Positions 10,583 through 22,700 of a stretch of DNA of 64,000 bases are shown piece by piece. Source of the DNA: Lotus japonicus (Eukaryota > Streptophyta > Magnoliopsida > Fabales > Fabaceae); assembly GCF_012489685.1 (NCBI RefSeq), contig NC_080043.1:3722501-3786500 (forward strand), read 5' to 3'. Every line of letters starts with the position of its first letter. Within the stretch, counting starts at the first letter, position 1. The notes beneath the pieces were generated by a model, which had not been told where the DNA came from, searched no databases, and saw only the letters and a program-made list of their open reading frames with translations. The translations under genes and the position numbers were made by a program.

Positions 10583-13487
10583 CTAGTTGGAAGGGTAGTT
10601 GATTTTTTTTGGTCCATTTTGATTATCATCTCTCCATAGCTTTTTGATGATGGTAGTAGTACAAAGTGATATTTTTCACCAAATTGGAAAAATACAAAAT
10701 CACAAGCAAGAAATTTAATTCAATTTGTTTCCATATCTTCTCATCTTTCTATTGTTTACTTGCACATTTTTTCAGATTTTAGATAAGGATGAATGCTAGA
10801 AACTAGAAAACTAGAAATGCATTTTCCTTTTGCCATTTAATTGGTTTATTTGATTATAAAGTTTATCAACTTAGCTGTCAATTATGCTTATTTCTAAAAA
10901 AATTGGTCAATAATACTTAACTTATACAATAGAAATTTAAATAAGCTTAAAATCAATGCTAATCTTACATAATTTTCATGTTCATAGGAGTGTATCAGTG
11001 TATGTACTATGTTAGACACTTTAATAATATGGTGTTTTTGGGAATTTCCAATTTCCTATAATAGAGATTTCTTCCTATTTGACAATTCTGATTTATGGAA
11101 TCAGTTTCTGCATTTGGGGAAGCTTAATTTTCGGTTTCGTCTTTGATTCGATTAAATTCATTGTAGCAGTGCTATTGATGATTGAATAAGGACAAAGATT
11201 GATAGGAGGTACACATTGTAGGGCGTAGGTGGCTTGTTTTAGATGAGATAGTTCAGGACCTTTAAAAGGTCTGGCAAGGGGTAAAAGGGTAAAAAAGTTG
11301 TATAGGGCTATAGGTCCAAAACTATCTACTTGTCAGATAGGAGGCAGTAGTACCCTCTAAATTGGGTACATCGTCCTGTTTTTACTTTGTTAATGATGAT
11401 CGTGGTACACTGGTACGAAATTAAAACATATATTTAATGTTTACTTTTTATACAAAATATTGTTATTTACTGCATTATTCTCGTAGTACTTTATTATAAA
11501 TTTGATTTTTGTATTGATTAATTAGATCTGATGGTGTTATTTGAAAAAATATATACTTTCAGGTTTTTTACACAATTAACAGATCAAATTTTAGGGATAT
11601 TTTTTCGTGAATAAACTTTAGGGATATGTTGCGTCACCTAAATAAATTAGACTTGGAAATTTAATTTTTCCACATCTTTAAATCTGATTTATTAATTTTG
11701 TAAAATAACTTTGCACGCTCTTTTAATTTTCTTTTTGATAATGATTATAAATAAAGTATGAGAAAATAGTTAATGCATTCCGGATCTAAATTCTATTTAC
11801 TCTTGTTCTATATTTCAGTGTAGTCATGGAATATTTCTCGATCATTAGTCGTGAGATTAATCTGTCACCTCATCTTTACCTCAAGCGATAGGAAGGAGGT
11901 TAAAGAGTAAGTATAGTTGGAAGTTGAATGCTGGTGTATATAATGCATGCAATTATCCTCTAAGAATTAAGTACAAAAGTATGGTAATTGGGGTAATAGG
12001 AATGTACGCGTTATGGAAGGCGCGTGAAGTCAACGAGTGATGGGGTGCGCGGCAAAATCTGACACGTAGGACGCGCGCAAATGTCGCTGTTTTGTTGAAT
12101 AGTGCCTGCCTGCAAGCAACGGCCATTTCTCTTCTCTCTCTTCTTTTATGCGCCACACAAACCAGTATTTCAGCCTTCAGTACTTTGGACCATAAAGCCT
12201 GTGCGCTAAACGACACCGTAACTGGTTGTTGGTTGCAGTCCAGTGCACCCAACAAAATTAATTAATTAATTAAAATTAAAAATATCCCCACACTGACCAG
12301 AGGTGCAGCATTGTCTGGGAATCTGCATAGGTTATTATTATCATTGCAGAATATTGCCTATTGCGTGTACAAAACGATGGCGTTTTCTTCATCCATCTTT
12401 ACATGTTATTATAACCTTATAGGGACAACACAAATTGTAGAGTAGTTTTCTTTAACTAACATGCATTATTTTGCGATTTCACAAAACTATGAAGATAATC
12501 ACATCATATGTTTGACTTGAGTGTCGAGTGTGATAAAAGTTTTCTACAAAGTGGGTTTTCGAATTAAACACTTAATTAGAGGGTTCAAACAGTCATTTTT
12601 AATACTGTGATCAACACACATTGTGTTTGTAATGTAGTCAAAACTTACTCAATGAATTTTTTTATATAAAATTTAATATTTCAATTTATACTGTTATAAA
12701 CTTATAATTGAATCGAATAATTTTTTGGTTACAAAATGAATCTAATGATTAAAATTGAATTCATCTACTTGCATATAAAAAATTGTTTTCCTTGTAAGCA
12801 AAGATTTGGAATAACAAGAGAAGAGTATCTCTCATTTCTTTACTATTTTAAAATAGTATAATGAGCACGAGGCAGAACTGTACGGAACGGAGTAATAGGA
12901 AGGATGGTGGTTTTGACTATGACTAGTGATTATTGTGTGTGTGGGTGCAAAACTGCAAATAAAATAAATAAAGATCTGGTAGTTGAGATTTCACGGCATC
13001 CAGTTAAAAATGCAAAGGCGGGCAGGCATGGCAGACTCGGTCCTCAATGCCATTATTACTTGTTTTCCTCTTTTCTTGTTTCTGTTTGTGATTCACGATT
13101 CTGCAGTTTCCAGTTCATTCAACCAGGAATACTGAGAGGTAGTAGTCAATACTCAATAGTTATCTCAAATATAATGCAAGCTCATGAAAGGAAAAGCCAT
13201 TAATTAATTACATTTGCAACTGATAATTTTGTTGTATATATATATGGAAAGAACAAAAGAAACTTATTGTGTTAGTTTCTCATTTAAAAGAAAATGAAAA
13301 AATAATATTTATAATTTTTTAGTATAAATGGGTAAAGATGAATACATATATATAAATTGTTTGCTTTTTACGGGAATCGAAATCTGAAAAATTTTCTGTT
13401 TTGAATTTTTGTGAAACATGTTATAAATATTTATGATTTCATGGAATCAAGTAATCAACCACACAAATATAAAAAGAGAAAATAGGA
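10583..13487. other. 3' flank of the RING gene and intergenic DNA
   Basis: No gene is supported. The ORFs at 11953-12255 (-) and 12904-13203 (+) have no recognisable domain. The segment 12000-12240 is richer in CG than its surroundings and contains ACGCGCGC-like words, which could be an old promoter or gene remnant, but nothing identifies it. Confidence 0.45.
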
Positions 13488-13640
13488 GATGCACTGACAG
13501 TGTAAACTTGTTTTACACATGCACTTAATTAATTTCTGCCACATCAGCAATTTATTAATTTACTAATTAAAATTAAAAAGATTTGTAACTACTTAGTCTT
13601 ATGTGGCATAATGTGATTGGACGTCAGTGTAAAAATCTCA
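13488..13640. mobile_element. Small MITE-like element
   Basis: The left end GATGCACTGACAGTGTAAAC and the right end GACGTCAGTGTAAAAATCTC are imperfect inverted copies. The core (CCACATCAG, TTATGTGGCATAATGTGATTGG) has the look of a widespread legume MITE. No target duplication could be fixed. Confidence 0.45.
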
Positions 13641-16600
13641 TATAAAAATCTAACCAAAACTACAGAGTAACATGGCATGTGAGATTTACAGATATCTATT
13701 TTGTTATCTGCATGCACATGCTATTTAATATAAAATATACGAGGTTAACTTATAATTACATGCATTTTAAAATCACGTTAAGCTTTAGCTGAGCGTGGGG
13801 TATATTTTTCTAGGTCCCCATTCCCCGCCTCTCCACGGGTTGCCTCACGACCTACATATATAGAATTCCAAACTTATACAAAACAATTAAGTTTAAATAT
13901 TAAATAAAATTTGATATCAAACAATATTTGAAGTTTTCTAATTAATCAATTCAAAATGTAATATTATGTTGTAAATTATAATAGAGAAATTAAGGTTTTC
14001 TACGAATGATATTTGAATCATCAAGATATAAGTATTTATTATTTTGGGCATTTCCTACGTTTATTATAGCTACTTAACTTCTATATTAAAAATATCGTAT
14101 CATTATATTTTGTAGATAAATATCAAGTAAGAAGTATGATCTCGTCTTCATCGTTGGATGAAAATTGTCGTCCCTAGTTTTTGGATTTATTTTTCTTTAA
14201 TTAAATCAAATGTATGCAATAATGCATTTTAACCATTTTTTTAGGGAAAGTACGTCTGTCATTTAAATACATCAGCCAACAATGCCGTGTTAATTGAGGG
14301 AGGGAAATTGTCGATCCCACCAATTAGCATTCAGGTAGTCATCAACTTTAGCGGCCATCAAACGTGCAACTCTATGCAGTTTGACCTTTCATACATAGAG
14401 TATTCATATATTTCTCCTTTTTAATAAATTTTGACCTTATCATCTATATTTTCTAATCTCATTGTTAATTTTTTTAAAAAGATTTAATTGCACATTTAGT
14501 TCTTTAATATTTTGATTGGGTGAATTAAGTCATCGTGTTTAAAACGTACAATTTTGGTGTCTCAAGTTTGTTTGATATTGTATTTTTATCCTTTGTCACT
14601 TCTTGGTAAAAAAAATGTTTATATGTATTATCGAGAGAGTGGCATGGCATGTGATAATTAGGATAAGTCATGCACACATGACACTTAATTACACGACCAA
14701 CACGAAAGCATCCTACCTGGCCATTTATTTAGTAACATGCATTGTTATAATTATAAAAAAAGAGTTAAATGTTAACTAAAACTAACACTAACATTTAATT
14801 ATTTTTTTTTGTGTTTCATTCTTAAATTCTAACTATCTTGTAACAAAAAAAAATAAATTCTAACTATCATTACAATTTTTTGTTGTTGGGGTTTATCATG
14901 AATTTGAAGAGGTAGGAAATTGATTTGTAATAATGAATAGTGACATAATTTGCAACAATTAAAAAGTAGAATGACTGTTAAAAAAATTATTATATGACAA
15001 AAATCACTCATGGTCAAAATCAGAGAACCCAAAAATACAATTAGGCGGAAAGAAAATAGTGCAAGTGAGCCAAATGAATTTTGTGCTCATTCATTCTCTG
15101 AGTATAATGAAAAATCCACCCAAAATATAAAGCTAATTTTCATATGAACGTTTACATTCTTTTAATTTTCACCAAAATTTTTTTATTCTTTTTTCTATCA
15201 TATCACTCATCATGTCTTTTATTTCCGATCTCTTTCTTCTATTTTTATAATAAAGTGTTTGTTTGTTCACACTTCAATCACACTTACATCCAGATAGAAA
15301 AAGAAAGAAATGAGAAAATTAATAATAAAAGATATGATAAATATTAAATAGTATGATAGTAAAGAGAAGAAAATTAGATGTATGAGTGAATCTAACCCAT
15401 TTTATAATTTAAGTGGAGGTGAGATTGAGGTGGGTAAAAAATATTTTTCAATAAAAGCAATTATATTGTTTGTTGATTTGATTCATTTGGGAAGAGGTGG
15501 TCCCATCGAATTATACAAAAAGGGACAACACATAAATATTATAGGAGATTAATTTGTGCGGTGAAGGGATCTTAGGCCTTCCCGTGGGCTCCACAAGATC
15601 CGGACCATCTGTCCCTTTATGACCAGCATGTCCTCCACAACGTGTGAATCAGATTCCACTTGACCCCCCACCTTTGATCTTTTCAACTTCTTTTCAACTT
15701 CATTTTATTACTTACAAAGATGGTTAAATAGAAGAATAAGAAATAATGAATATGATATATAATTGTGATAATATATGAGAGATAGAATGAAAACTAAGTG
15801 TTTGTGGAGGTAGAATCTTTGTAGTGCTGTATTTTGACCTCTTTAAGATTTTGGCACTATTTTTCTTTTCTTACAGTTTTTTTCTATTGAATTTTTTTTA
15901 GTAAAGTTTTAATAAAATAATTTCTCAAAGCTTTTTCTTGGCATAATTTAGGGTATGATGTTGTTTTGACTTTTGAGGCTATTCCTGGACTTGTAGTACT
16001 CCTTTGAAGCATCTTAATAAAAATGTGTTTCAGCTTTAAAAAAATAATAACTCTTTACTAATGAACAAGTTTTCTTTATCACCCAAACTAATGTTTGATT
16101 GATTCTAAGAATCAACCAATTTAATTTTTTGATATAATTTCATCAATATGTACGTTTTTAGTTCACGATTGTGGTGTATGATTCGAAAGATATGTGCTTT
16201 ATGAAAAAGTCTAGTTTTTCATGTGGTTGATTATGAATAATGCTCTACCATGTGTTTGGTGTTTGGATTCACAATAATGCTTTTATTAAAAACATTGATC
16301 ATCTTTTGAGTAAGTGTTCATCTTATATGCGGTGTGAGCTCGGTTAGTTTCATTTCTTATTGCATCCTCTTCCTAATCAATTGTTTTTTGGGATTATTTC
16401 ATGGCGCAGCTGCAACATAAGGATAACTTTCTTTTAAGGATTTGGACTATTATAATTTTTCACTATTAGTCGTATGGATGCAAGGGTCATACACTATTCC
16501 AATAAATTTAAAATCATCCATATTTCTTTTAAGCCAAAATTGAATTAAAGGAAAAAAAAGTACTATTTAAATTAACATGATCTTGTAAAAAAAAATTAAC

Positions 16601-17007
16601 ATGATCCGAACACAAATAAAATGGAAAGTAACACATTCGTATAATATGAAAAATACATTGATTAGAACAATTAAAGTGTAGTAACTTGTAAGTGAGGGCA
16701 CTTAAATTAATGGATCTACCACAATCCACATTGATGAATGGGACCCTTTACATACCATCGCAAGATTGAATAGATGTTGATGGTTGAGGGCTTATCAATT
16801 TCATTTCGAAGGAAAGCTTAATCAATTGGAAAAAAGTTTTGTTTATATTTACTTTAAATTGAAAATGCGGTGGATTAAAACTTAGAAGATAGTGATAGAA
16901 AGAAAAGTTAGGGAAATAAAAAAAATATAATGAATTATATGATTAAAATAGAAGAGAGCAATGATAAAAGATGAAGTGAAAAATTAGAAAAATATAATTG
17001 AATCATA
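13641..17007. other. AT-rich intergenic DNA
   Basis: No gene seen. Segment 14480-14720 ('TTTAATTGCACATTTAGTTC', 'ACGTACAATTTTGGTGTCTC') resembles one arm of a dispersed element related to 4700-4980. All ORFs here are short and AT-driven. Confidence 0.4.
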
Positions 17008-17015
17008 GCTCTAGT

Positions 17016-17830
17016 TAAGGGTGCACATGGGTTGGGTTGGATGAATTTTGGTTAAAATAAAATTCGAACCGATCAAAATTGTCTGGGTTGGGTTGAGTTG
17101 GATTTCACGAATTTTTTCTTCGGACCCGATCCGAACCAACCCGACGAAGTTCGGATTGGGTTGGATAGATTGATTGGGTCACTATATTAAAATAATAATA
17201 TATCTAAAATATTAAAAAATCTTGCAAATATTATTATAAATTCAGAAAAAGTTATAAAAAATACTAAATATTTTATAATACTAAATAACATGAAAATGAC
17301 ACAAAAAGTTATACCAAATAGTATGAAATAATATAACATAAATGACATATAACCAAATATCATGAAAACATAAAACTTCATTACCAAATGACATGAAACA
17401 ATCTAACATAAATAGTACATAAAAAGTGAAAAGCAACACTAAATGTCATGCCATGACACTTAGAAATTAGATGTCTCCAACATGCCAAATAATATATATA
17501 GACATGTAACAAATAACTACGAACAAATACTTTAAGTTCAAATATGACAAATAACTACAAATACTTAAGTCTCAAAGTTTCAAAAAGTCATCACTCCAAC
17601 ACTAGCACTCCAAGTATGAGTAAAATTATAAAAAAAAATTATTATTATATGTATGGATTCTGGGTTGGGTTGGATGGATTTGAACTGAATCAGAAATCCG
17701 ATCCGAACTTGGTTGAGTTATAGTAAAATCCATCCGATTAACCCGATTACCCGATCCAACCCGCATTTTTTCTATTGGATCGGATTGGGTTGGACGAGTT
17801 TATTAGATCTACTCGGCCCATTTTCACCCA
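17016..17830. mobile_element. hAT-type MITE with 8-bp target duplication
   Basis: The element is bounded by perfect GCTCTAGT direct repeats (17008-17015 and 17831-17838), the 8-bp size expected of hAT. The left end TAAGGGTGCACATGGG and the inverted right end TGGGTGAAAATGGG match imperfectly. Subterminal regions are full of GGGTTGGGTTGGAT-type words on the left and their complements on the right. The core is very AT-rich and non-coding, so the element is non-autonomous. Confidence 0.8.
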
Positions 17831-17838
17831 GCTCTAGT

Positions 17839-18523
17839 CATTTTTTTTTTTTTTTGAGGAAATAGCTCTAATCAATTTAAGAAACAAACAATACGACATT
17901 ATTTTGCTGATTAATGAAAGGGTAACTTTGTTTAAAGCAAAAGTGGGCTCTTTAAAGATAATTGGGATTGTCAAAGACTGATTTCAAGTACTTGAGTTTG
18001 TCAAATGGCACTTGTCCTGAGATTATTTTTTAATTGAATAGAGTCCCCTAAAATTGTTTAAGCTTTGAAATGACCTTTACTCAAATCACCTACACCTACC
18101 AATCACATGCAACAACAAAACCCCACATATCAGTATTTAATATTGAATGATATCATTGCCAGAGGGAAAGACAAGCCAACACTAACCCACACTGTTCCAT
18201 GTCTCCCTTTTAAGAAAGAGACGTGTGAATAAACTAACCCACTTTCATTGCTTTGGTCACTTTTCTGCATAGAATCACACATCAATTTCATGTGGGGTCA
18301 CATCCTTTCCCCTCTCTCTCTCTCCCCACCGCTTTCCAATGAATTTAATTTGGATAAGTAATTAAATTATCCATTAAACATCATTATCTATTATTTTGGT
18401 AAAAAATAATTGGACAAGTTTAGCTCTGATCAACATCATGAGTACCTGGACATGTATCCAACTGAATTACAATTACTTACAAATTGTATCTCCTATTGTC
18501 ATTAAGAATCGAATACATAATCC
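17839..18523. other. Intergenic DNA, no gene seen
   Basis: No ORF, RNA gene or repeat boundary is supported here. It ends at the GTATT target duplication of the next element. Confidence 0.5.
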
Positions 18524-18528
18524 GTATT

Positions 18529-18745
18529 TGTTCCGGTATGGAACCACAGACTAAAGGCTAACCAGTTTAGAGAGAACAAATGAAAGTAACAAAGTGAGTA
18601 AAAATGCGTGAAATGATAGGTCCCCACCGCTTGGGCGGTCCTCTTTTATTTATAGCTTGGGTTTTGGTCCGACTGGACCATGGGTTGCCCGGCCCATTAG
18701 TTACATGATACTGATTAGCCCATTCCGTCCGCCCATATCAGTCCA
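18529..18745 (-). repeat. 3' LTR of the Tat-lineage element
   Basis: 217 bp, TG...CA. It differs from the other LTR by one visible substitution (AACAAATG against AACAAACG). As read on the minus strand it is the downstream LTR. Confidence 0.93.
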
Positions 18746-19450
18746 CAGGCCCACAAGACACTGATGTTTTAGAACTAAAACGAAAGTGTCTTATTAAGGC
18801 CCACAACTTCTGGTACGCCCGTGTACAATGTGAACCAATTTGTGAGCACGCAGGCTTCAATGAAATAAGGCTAATCAACAAAGTAAAAATATACTAGGCT
18901 AATCATTATAAAATAATTCTTTCTGCGTGACATGTGATGTCTAAGTGACGCTTTGCCCATCACCTCAATCACTATGCACCATATCAATCCCCTTCCGGAT
19001 TTTTGTACCTTTCACCAAATTTGATCCGCCTTCGTCGTTTAGTCGAGTATGTTACGCCCACATTTTACTGTACATAGTAAAATACCCTTGAATGAATCTC
19101 TTTAAATGTCGTAAAGTTTAAACTTAACCAACTACTTTGGAATCATAAGGCCTTTGTGAACATAACTTAGTCAAATTTTTCATTTTTGACATAGTTACTC
19201 ATGGAAATCAAAGTAAACATATTTGATTTCATTAGTATGCTCACGTGGAGACTTGTGCTTAGTTTGGACAAGCTTAAATCCAATTTAAGACTGTGCTTAT
19301 GAATTCGTGGCCGAATGCTCTTGTTTTAAGAGACTTACTTTTTTCTCAATTGTCTGACGTCGCCCAATTGATAGACCTTAGTTGGTAAGTTTCCGCTATG
19401 GGTAAAAGAAATAAATAAAATGATAAGCCCTTGATCATTTTAAAAAGGTT

Positions 19451-19566
19451 ATGCCTCGTTAAAAACTCTCCCGCCTGGGGTAGAGAAAAGAGTGCATACC
19501 TGTTATTCATTAATAATTGATGCCTCGTTAAAAACTCTCCCGCCTGGGGTAGAGAAAAGAGTGCAT
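19451..19566 (-). repeat. Two 47-bp direct repeats in the element's 3' untranslated region
   Basis: The block beginning ATGCCTCGTTAAAAACTCTC and ending AGAGTGCAT occurs at 19451-19497 and 19520-19566, with 69-bp spacing. A weaker related block precedes it near 19390. It lies between the pol stop and the 3' LTR. Confidence 0.85.
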
Positions 19567-19726
19567 CGAATTTAGTCTTACACAACAAACATAGTCTTTA
19601 AACAATACAACCAACAAATGTAGACTTCAACACACACAAACTGAAACAACGAAACATAGTCTTGGACAAACATACACTGAAACAAACTGTACAAAACCAA
19701 ACAAACCGAACGAACCACCCTGCACT

Positions 19727-22700
19727 TCAACTGTAATAATAACGGAGATGCTGTGCATTCCAAGCCCTTGGGACCCTTCGCCCCGATAACTCCTCCAAAT
19801 GATACGCCCCTTGACCAAGCTCACGCAGAATCCTGTAAAGTCCTTCCCAATTAGGTGATAACTTCGAATCATCATGCCCCTTTGCCTTCCTACGCAGAAC
19901 CAAATCACCAACTCTCATTTGCCTCGGAACCACTCTAGAATTGTATCGCCTTTCCGACCTCTGTTTTACCATCGCCTGCCTCAAACGAACCTCTGCTTGC
20001 GTTTCCTCTGCTAAATTGAGATCAACCACTCTATTCATGTCGTTCTGCTCTTCATTATAAGTTGCCACCCTGAAAGTTACATCTTGCAATTCTGCTGGTA
20101 TCATCGCATCTACCCCGTAAGTCAACTTAAAAGGTGATTCGCCAGTAGTTGATTGAGGAGTAGTATTGTACGCCCAAATGACCGTGATTAACTCTTCAGC
20201 CCATAATCCCTTAGCTTCGCCTAGACGCTTTCTAATTCCATTGAGAATGACTTTATTCGCTGACTCCACTTGTCCATTTGTCTGAGGGTGCTCAACTGAG
20301 GCGAAACGCATCTCAATTCCCATTCCTGCACAAAAATCCTTCACACTCCTGCTTGTAAACTGTGTTCCATTGTCTGAGACGATAGTTGCTGGAACGCCAA
20401 ATCTGCAAACCAATTTTCTCCAATAAAACTTTTTGACTTTTTCTGCTGTTATTTTCGCCATTGATTCCGCCTCAATCCACTTAGTAAAATAGTCCATCGC
20501 CACCAAAATAAATCTGATTTGAGAACCTGCTGGAGTGAACGGTCCCAGAATATCTACTCCCCACATTGCAAATGGCCACGATGAACTCATTGAGCTAAGA
20601 GTCTCAGGCGGCGCCTTATGTAAATCTGCATAAATTTGACATTTGCCACACTTCCTCACATATTCCATACAATCCCCTCGTAAAGTTGGCCAATAGAACC
20701 CTGCCCTGAGCACTTTCGCCGCCAAAGATCTTCCCCCTACATGACTTGCACACACACCTTCGTGAACTTCAAACATGATTCTTTCCGCCTCATCCTTAGA
20801 GACACATCTCAATAAAGGAACTTCAATCCCTCTTCTGTACAATTGATCGCCCAACAATGTGTAACGACTTGCCTCACGAATTTGATCCTTAGAGAATGTC
20901 AACACATTAGAGCCTTCTGCCTCCAAACACTGTTTGATACGCCCCATCCAATCTGAATTCGCTAAATTCAACACCATCATTGTCTCATCTTCTTCGATAC
21001 TTGGGCTACTTAAGACTTCCTGGATAACTGACTTATTGTTTCCCGGCTTCTTGGTGCTTGCTAACTTTGATAGAATATCCGCCCTTGTATTCTCCTCCCG
21101 CGGAACATAATTGACCTGCACTGTGCCTATCTGCTTTATCAATCCCTGAGCTTTCAATAAATACTTAGCCAGCTGTGCGTCCCTCGCCTGATATTCACCC
21201 TGAATTTGCCTGGAAACTATCTGAGAATCTGTTTTAATCATTATGCTCTTGACCCCCATCTCGATCGCCAACTTCAAACCTGCAATTATAGCTTCATATT
21301 CTGCCTGATTATTGCTTGCCTTAAAGTCAAACTTGAGTGACTGCTCAACTGTGACGCCACCTGGCCCTTCTAAGATTATTCCAGCTCCACTTCCCTTGAC
21401 ATTAGACGAGCCATCTACAGACAAACTCCATTCGCCAACTTCCATATTTTTCTCACTGGAAGACATTTCATTAACAAAATCCACCAATACCTGTGCTTTA
21501 ACCAGACCCTTCCTGTCAAAAGTGATTTCAAATTCTGACAATTCAACAGCCCAGGAAACCATTCGTCCAGCCAGATCAGGCTTTTGCAAAACTTGGCGAA
21601 GTGGCAAATCTGTTTTTACCACAATTGGAAAGCCTTGGAAATAAGGTCTTAATTTCCTGGCGGATATGATTAGAGCTAATGCAGCCTTTTCAATTTTTTG
21701 GTATCTAATTTCAGCTCCTTGAAGAGCATGACTCACAAAATATATGATCCTCATATCATCCTTATTTTCTTGCAACAAAACTGAACTAACTGCATTATCA
21801 GAGATGGAAATAAACAGTGATAATGAAATACCTGGAACTGGTTTGGCTAAAATTGGTGGCTTGGACAAATGATCCTTCAAACTTTGGAACGCCTTCTCAC
21901 ATTCTTCAGTCCACTGAAAAGTTTTGTTCTTCCTTAAGCATTGAAAAAATGGTGCTGATTTTTCCCCAGAACACGGAAGAAACCTGGATAAAGCTGCTAT
22001 TCTTCCTGTTAACTTCTGCACATCTTTAACTGAGGTTGGACTCTGCATATCGAGTATCGCCTTACACTTATCAGGGTTCGCCTCAATTCCTCTCCTCGTG
22101 ATCATGAAACCCAAAAACTTTCCGCTTTGAATTCCAAACGAACACTTTTCCGGATTAAGTCTCATGTTATGCTTTCTTAGTTCGCCAAAAGCTTCTTCGA
22201 GATCAGAACAATGCGCCATCATTTCCTCTGACTTGACCACCATGTCGTCTACATAAATTTCCATGTTCCGCCCCACCTGCTTGTCAAACACCTTATCCAT
22301 CAACCTTTGGTATTCCTCTGACTTGACCACCATGTCGTCTACATAAATTTCCATGTTCCGCCCCACCTGCTTGTCAAACACCTTATCCATCAACCTTTGG
22401 TATGTTGCTCCCGCATTCTTCAGCCCAAACGGCATAGTCTGATAGCAATAATTCGCCTGATTTGTCATGAAAGCTGTTTTCTCCTCGTCAGGCTGATACA
22501 TTCTTATTTGATGATATCCTGAGTATGCATCCATGAGGCTAAGCATTCCGAATCCAGATGCCCTATCCACAAGCTTATCAATATTCGGTAAAGGATAAGA
22601 ATCCTTAGGACAGTGCTTGTTCAAATCTGTATAATCTGTGCACATTCGCCACTTGCCATTAGCCTTCTTCACCATAACAACATTCGCCAACCAAGTTGGA

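Noticed and set aside
11953..12255. 100-aa minus-strand ORF in a CG-richer patch
   Set aside because: No domain, no splice or promoter context; composition alone is not support.
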